NCBI GenBank assembly: GCA_036521655.1
Contig: DATDHI010000295.1
Span: 1 to 6,014, forward strand
Direction of reading: 5' to 3'
Origin: GCA-003244245 sp036521655
Lineage (GTDB): Bacteria > Actinomycetota > Actinomycetes > Mycobacteriales > Pseudonocardiaceae
Length of the DNA stretch: 6,014 bases
Part shown: positions 5,697 through 6,014 of the stretch, in pieces
Position numbering within the stretch: position 1 is the first letter of the stretch
Layout: each line of letters begins with the position of its first letter
Translations under genes and position numbers: made by a program
Notes under the pieces: model-generated
Databases searched by the model: none
What the model was told of the DNA's origin: nothing
Seen by the model: only the letters and a program-made list of their open reading frames with translations

Positions 5697-6014
5697 GGCG
5701 TAGAGCACCACGGGGATCCCGCGGCGCACGATCGCCCGGCGCAGCAGCTCCTGGCAGGCCCGGGCGTTCTCGTGGGCGAAGAACCGGCCGTCGACGATCA
5801 GGCGGGAATGATCGTCCACGATCAGGAACAGCCGGGCTCGCACCGACGCGTCGACCCGTGGCCAGGGCACCCACGGGCCGACCAGCACATCGGTGATCCA
5901 CCGGTCGTTGGGATGCTCGGCCTCGTAACGGCCGAACACCTTCGGTTCGGCCTCGAGCGCCTCGCGATGCAGCCCGGCCCGTCGCAGCTGGGCGCGCACG
6001 GTGCGCTCGGCGAC
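5613..6014 (-). pseudogene. Second, inverted copy of the truncated DDE transposase
   Basis: Reading on the minus strand from the window edge, this frame encodes the same protein as residues 120-252 of the plus-strand copy, with identical amino acids throughout. It includes RWITD, LIVDDHSRLIV and VVLYAD, then the same RIT-derived tail and TAA stop. The native part ends at the same codon as the left copy. Six silent base differences in the 318-bp native part show it is a separate, slightly diverged copy. It lacks the catalytic Glu and C-terminus. Its start and any partner DUF6431-like gene would lie to the right of the window. Confidence 0.85.

Larger units (their letters stand above)
5611..6014. 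repeat. Long inverted repeat, right copy, runs off the window
   Basis: This is the partner of 2035-2438, with mismatches at 5622, 5709, 5825, 5826, 5847, 5853 and 5877. It covers the right RIT end (5611-5696) and 318 bases of transposase sequence (5697-6014). The match is still perfect at the window edge, so the repeat continues beyond it for an unknown length. Confidence 0.95.

Noticed and set aside
2035..6014. The long inverted repeat as a pure assembly fold-back through the 86-bp terminal repeat
   Set aside because: A fold-back would give an exact mirror. The two arms differ at seven positions, six of them silent codon changes in the transposase part. A mis-join between two real loci is still possible and is noted in the findings.

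Overview
The window is a pile-up of mobile DNA from a high-GC bacterium. The GC-rich codon use, the GTG starts and the kinds of element present suggest an actinobacterium, but no housekeeping gene is present to confirm this. No tRNA, rRNA, CRISPR array or metabolic gene was seen.

Layout, left to right. (1) 1-855: an IS630-like DDE transposase. Its N-terminus is cut by the window edge and its C-terminus ends early. (2) 856-1007: a short gap with a 12-bp perfect hairpin whose right arm holds the likely ribosome binding site of the next gene. (3) 1008-2352: a two-gene transposon-like module on the plus strand, made of a zinc-ribbon protein resembling DUF6431 followed by an IS481/Mu-type DDE transposase. 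The transposase is broken at its second catalytic Asp codon. (4) 2353-5696: a 3,344-bp element of the RIT (recombinase in trio) kind. Three overlapping tyrosine recombinase genes, ritA-ritB-ritC, run on the minus strand between 86-bp terminal inverted repeats, with no cargo. (5) 5697-6014: a second copy of the same transposase fragment, now on the minus strand and running off the window.

The most unusual point is the flanks. The RIT element does not lie between the two halves of one interrupted transposase gene. It lies between two inverted copies of the same (N-terminal) side, each cut at the same base. The inverted repeat is at least 404 bp (2035-2438 against 5611-6014) with 7 mismatches. 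All six mismatches in the transposase part are silent, so this looks like two diverged gene copies and not a simple assembly fold-back.

The three recombinases probably work together on the terminal repeats. Each repeat carries three copies of the 9-mer TTATGCCGA and can fold in more than one way. Translation looks coupled through GTGA and ATGA start/stop overlaps. The only strong ribosome binding site of the operon, before ritA, lies inside an 11-bp hairpin, which suggests control of recombinase synthesis.
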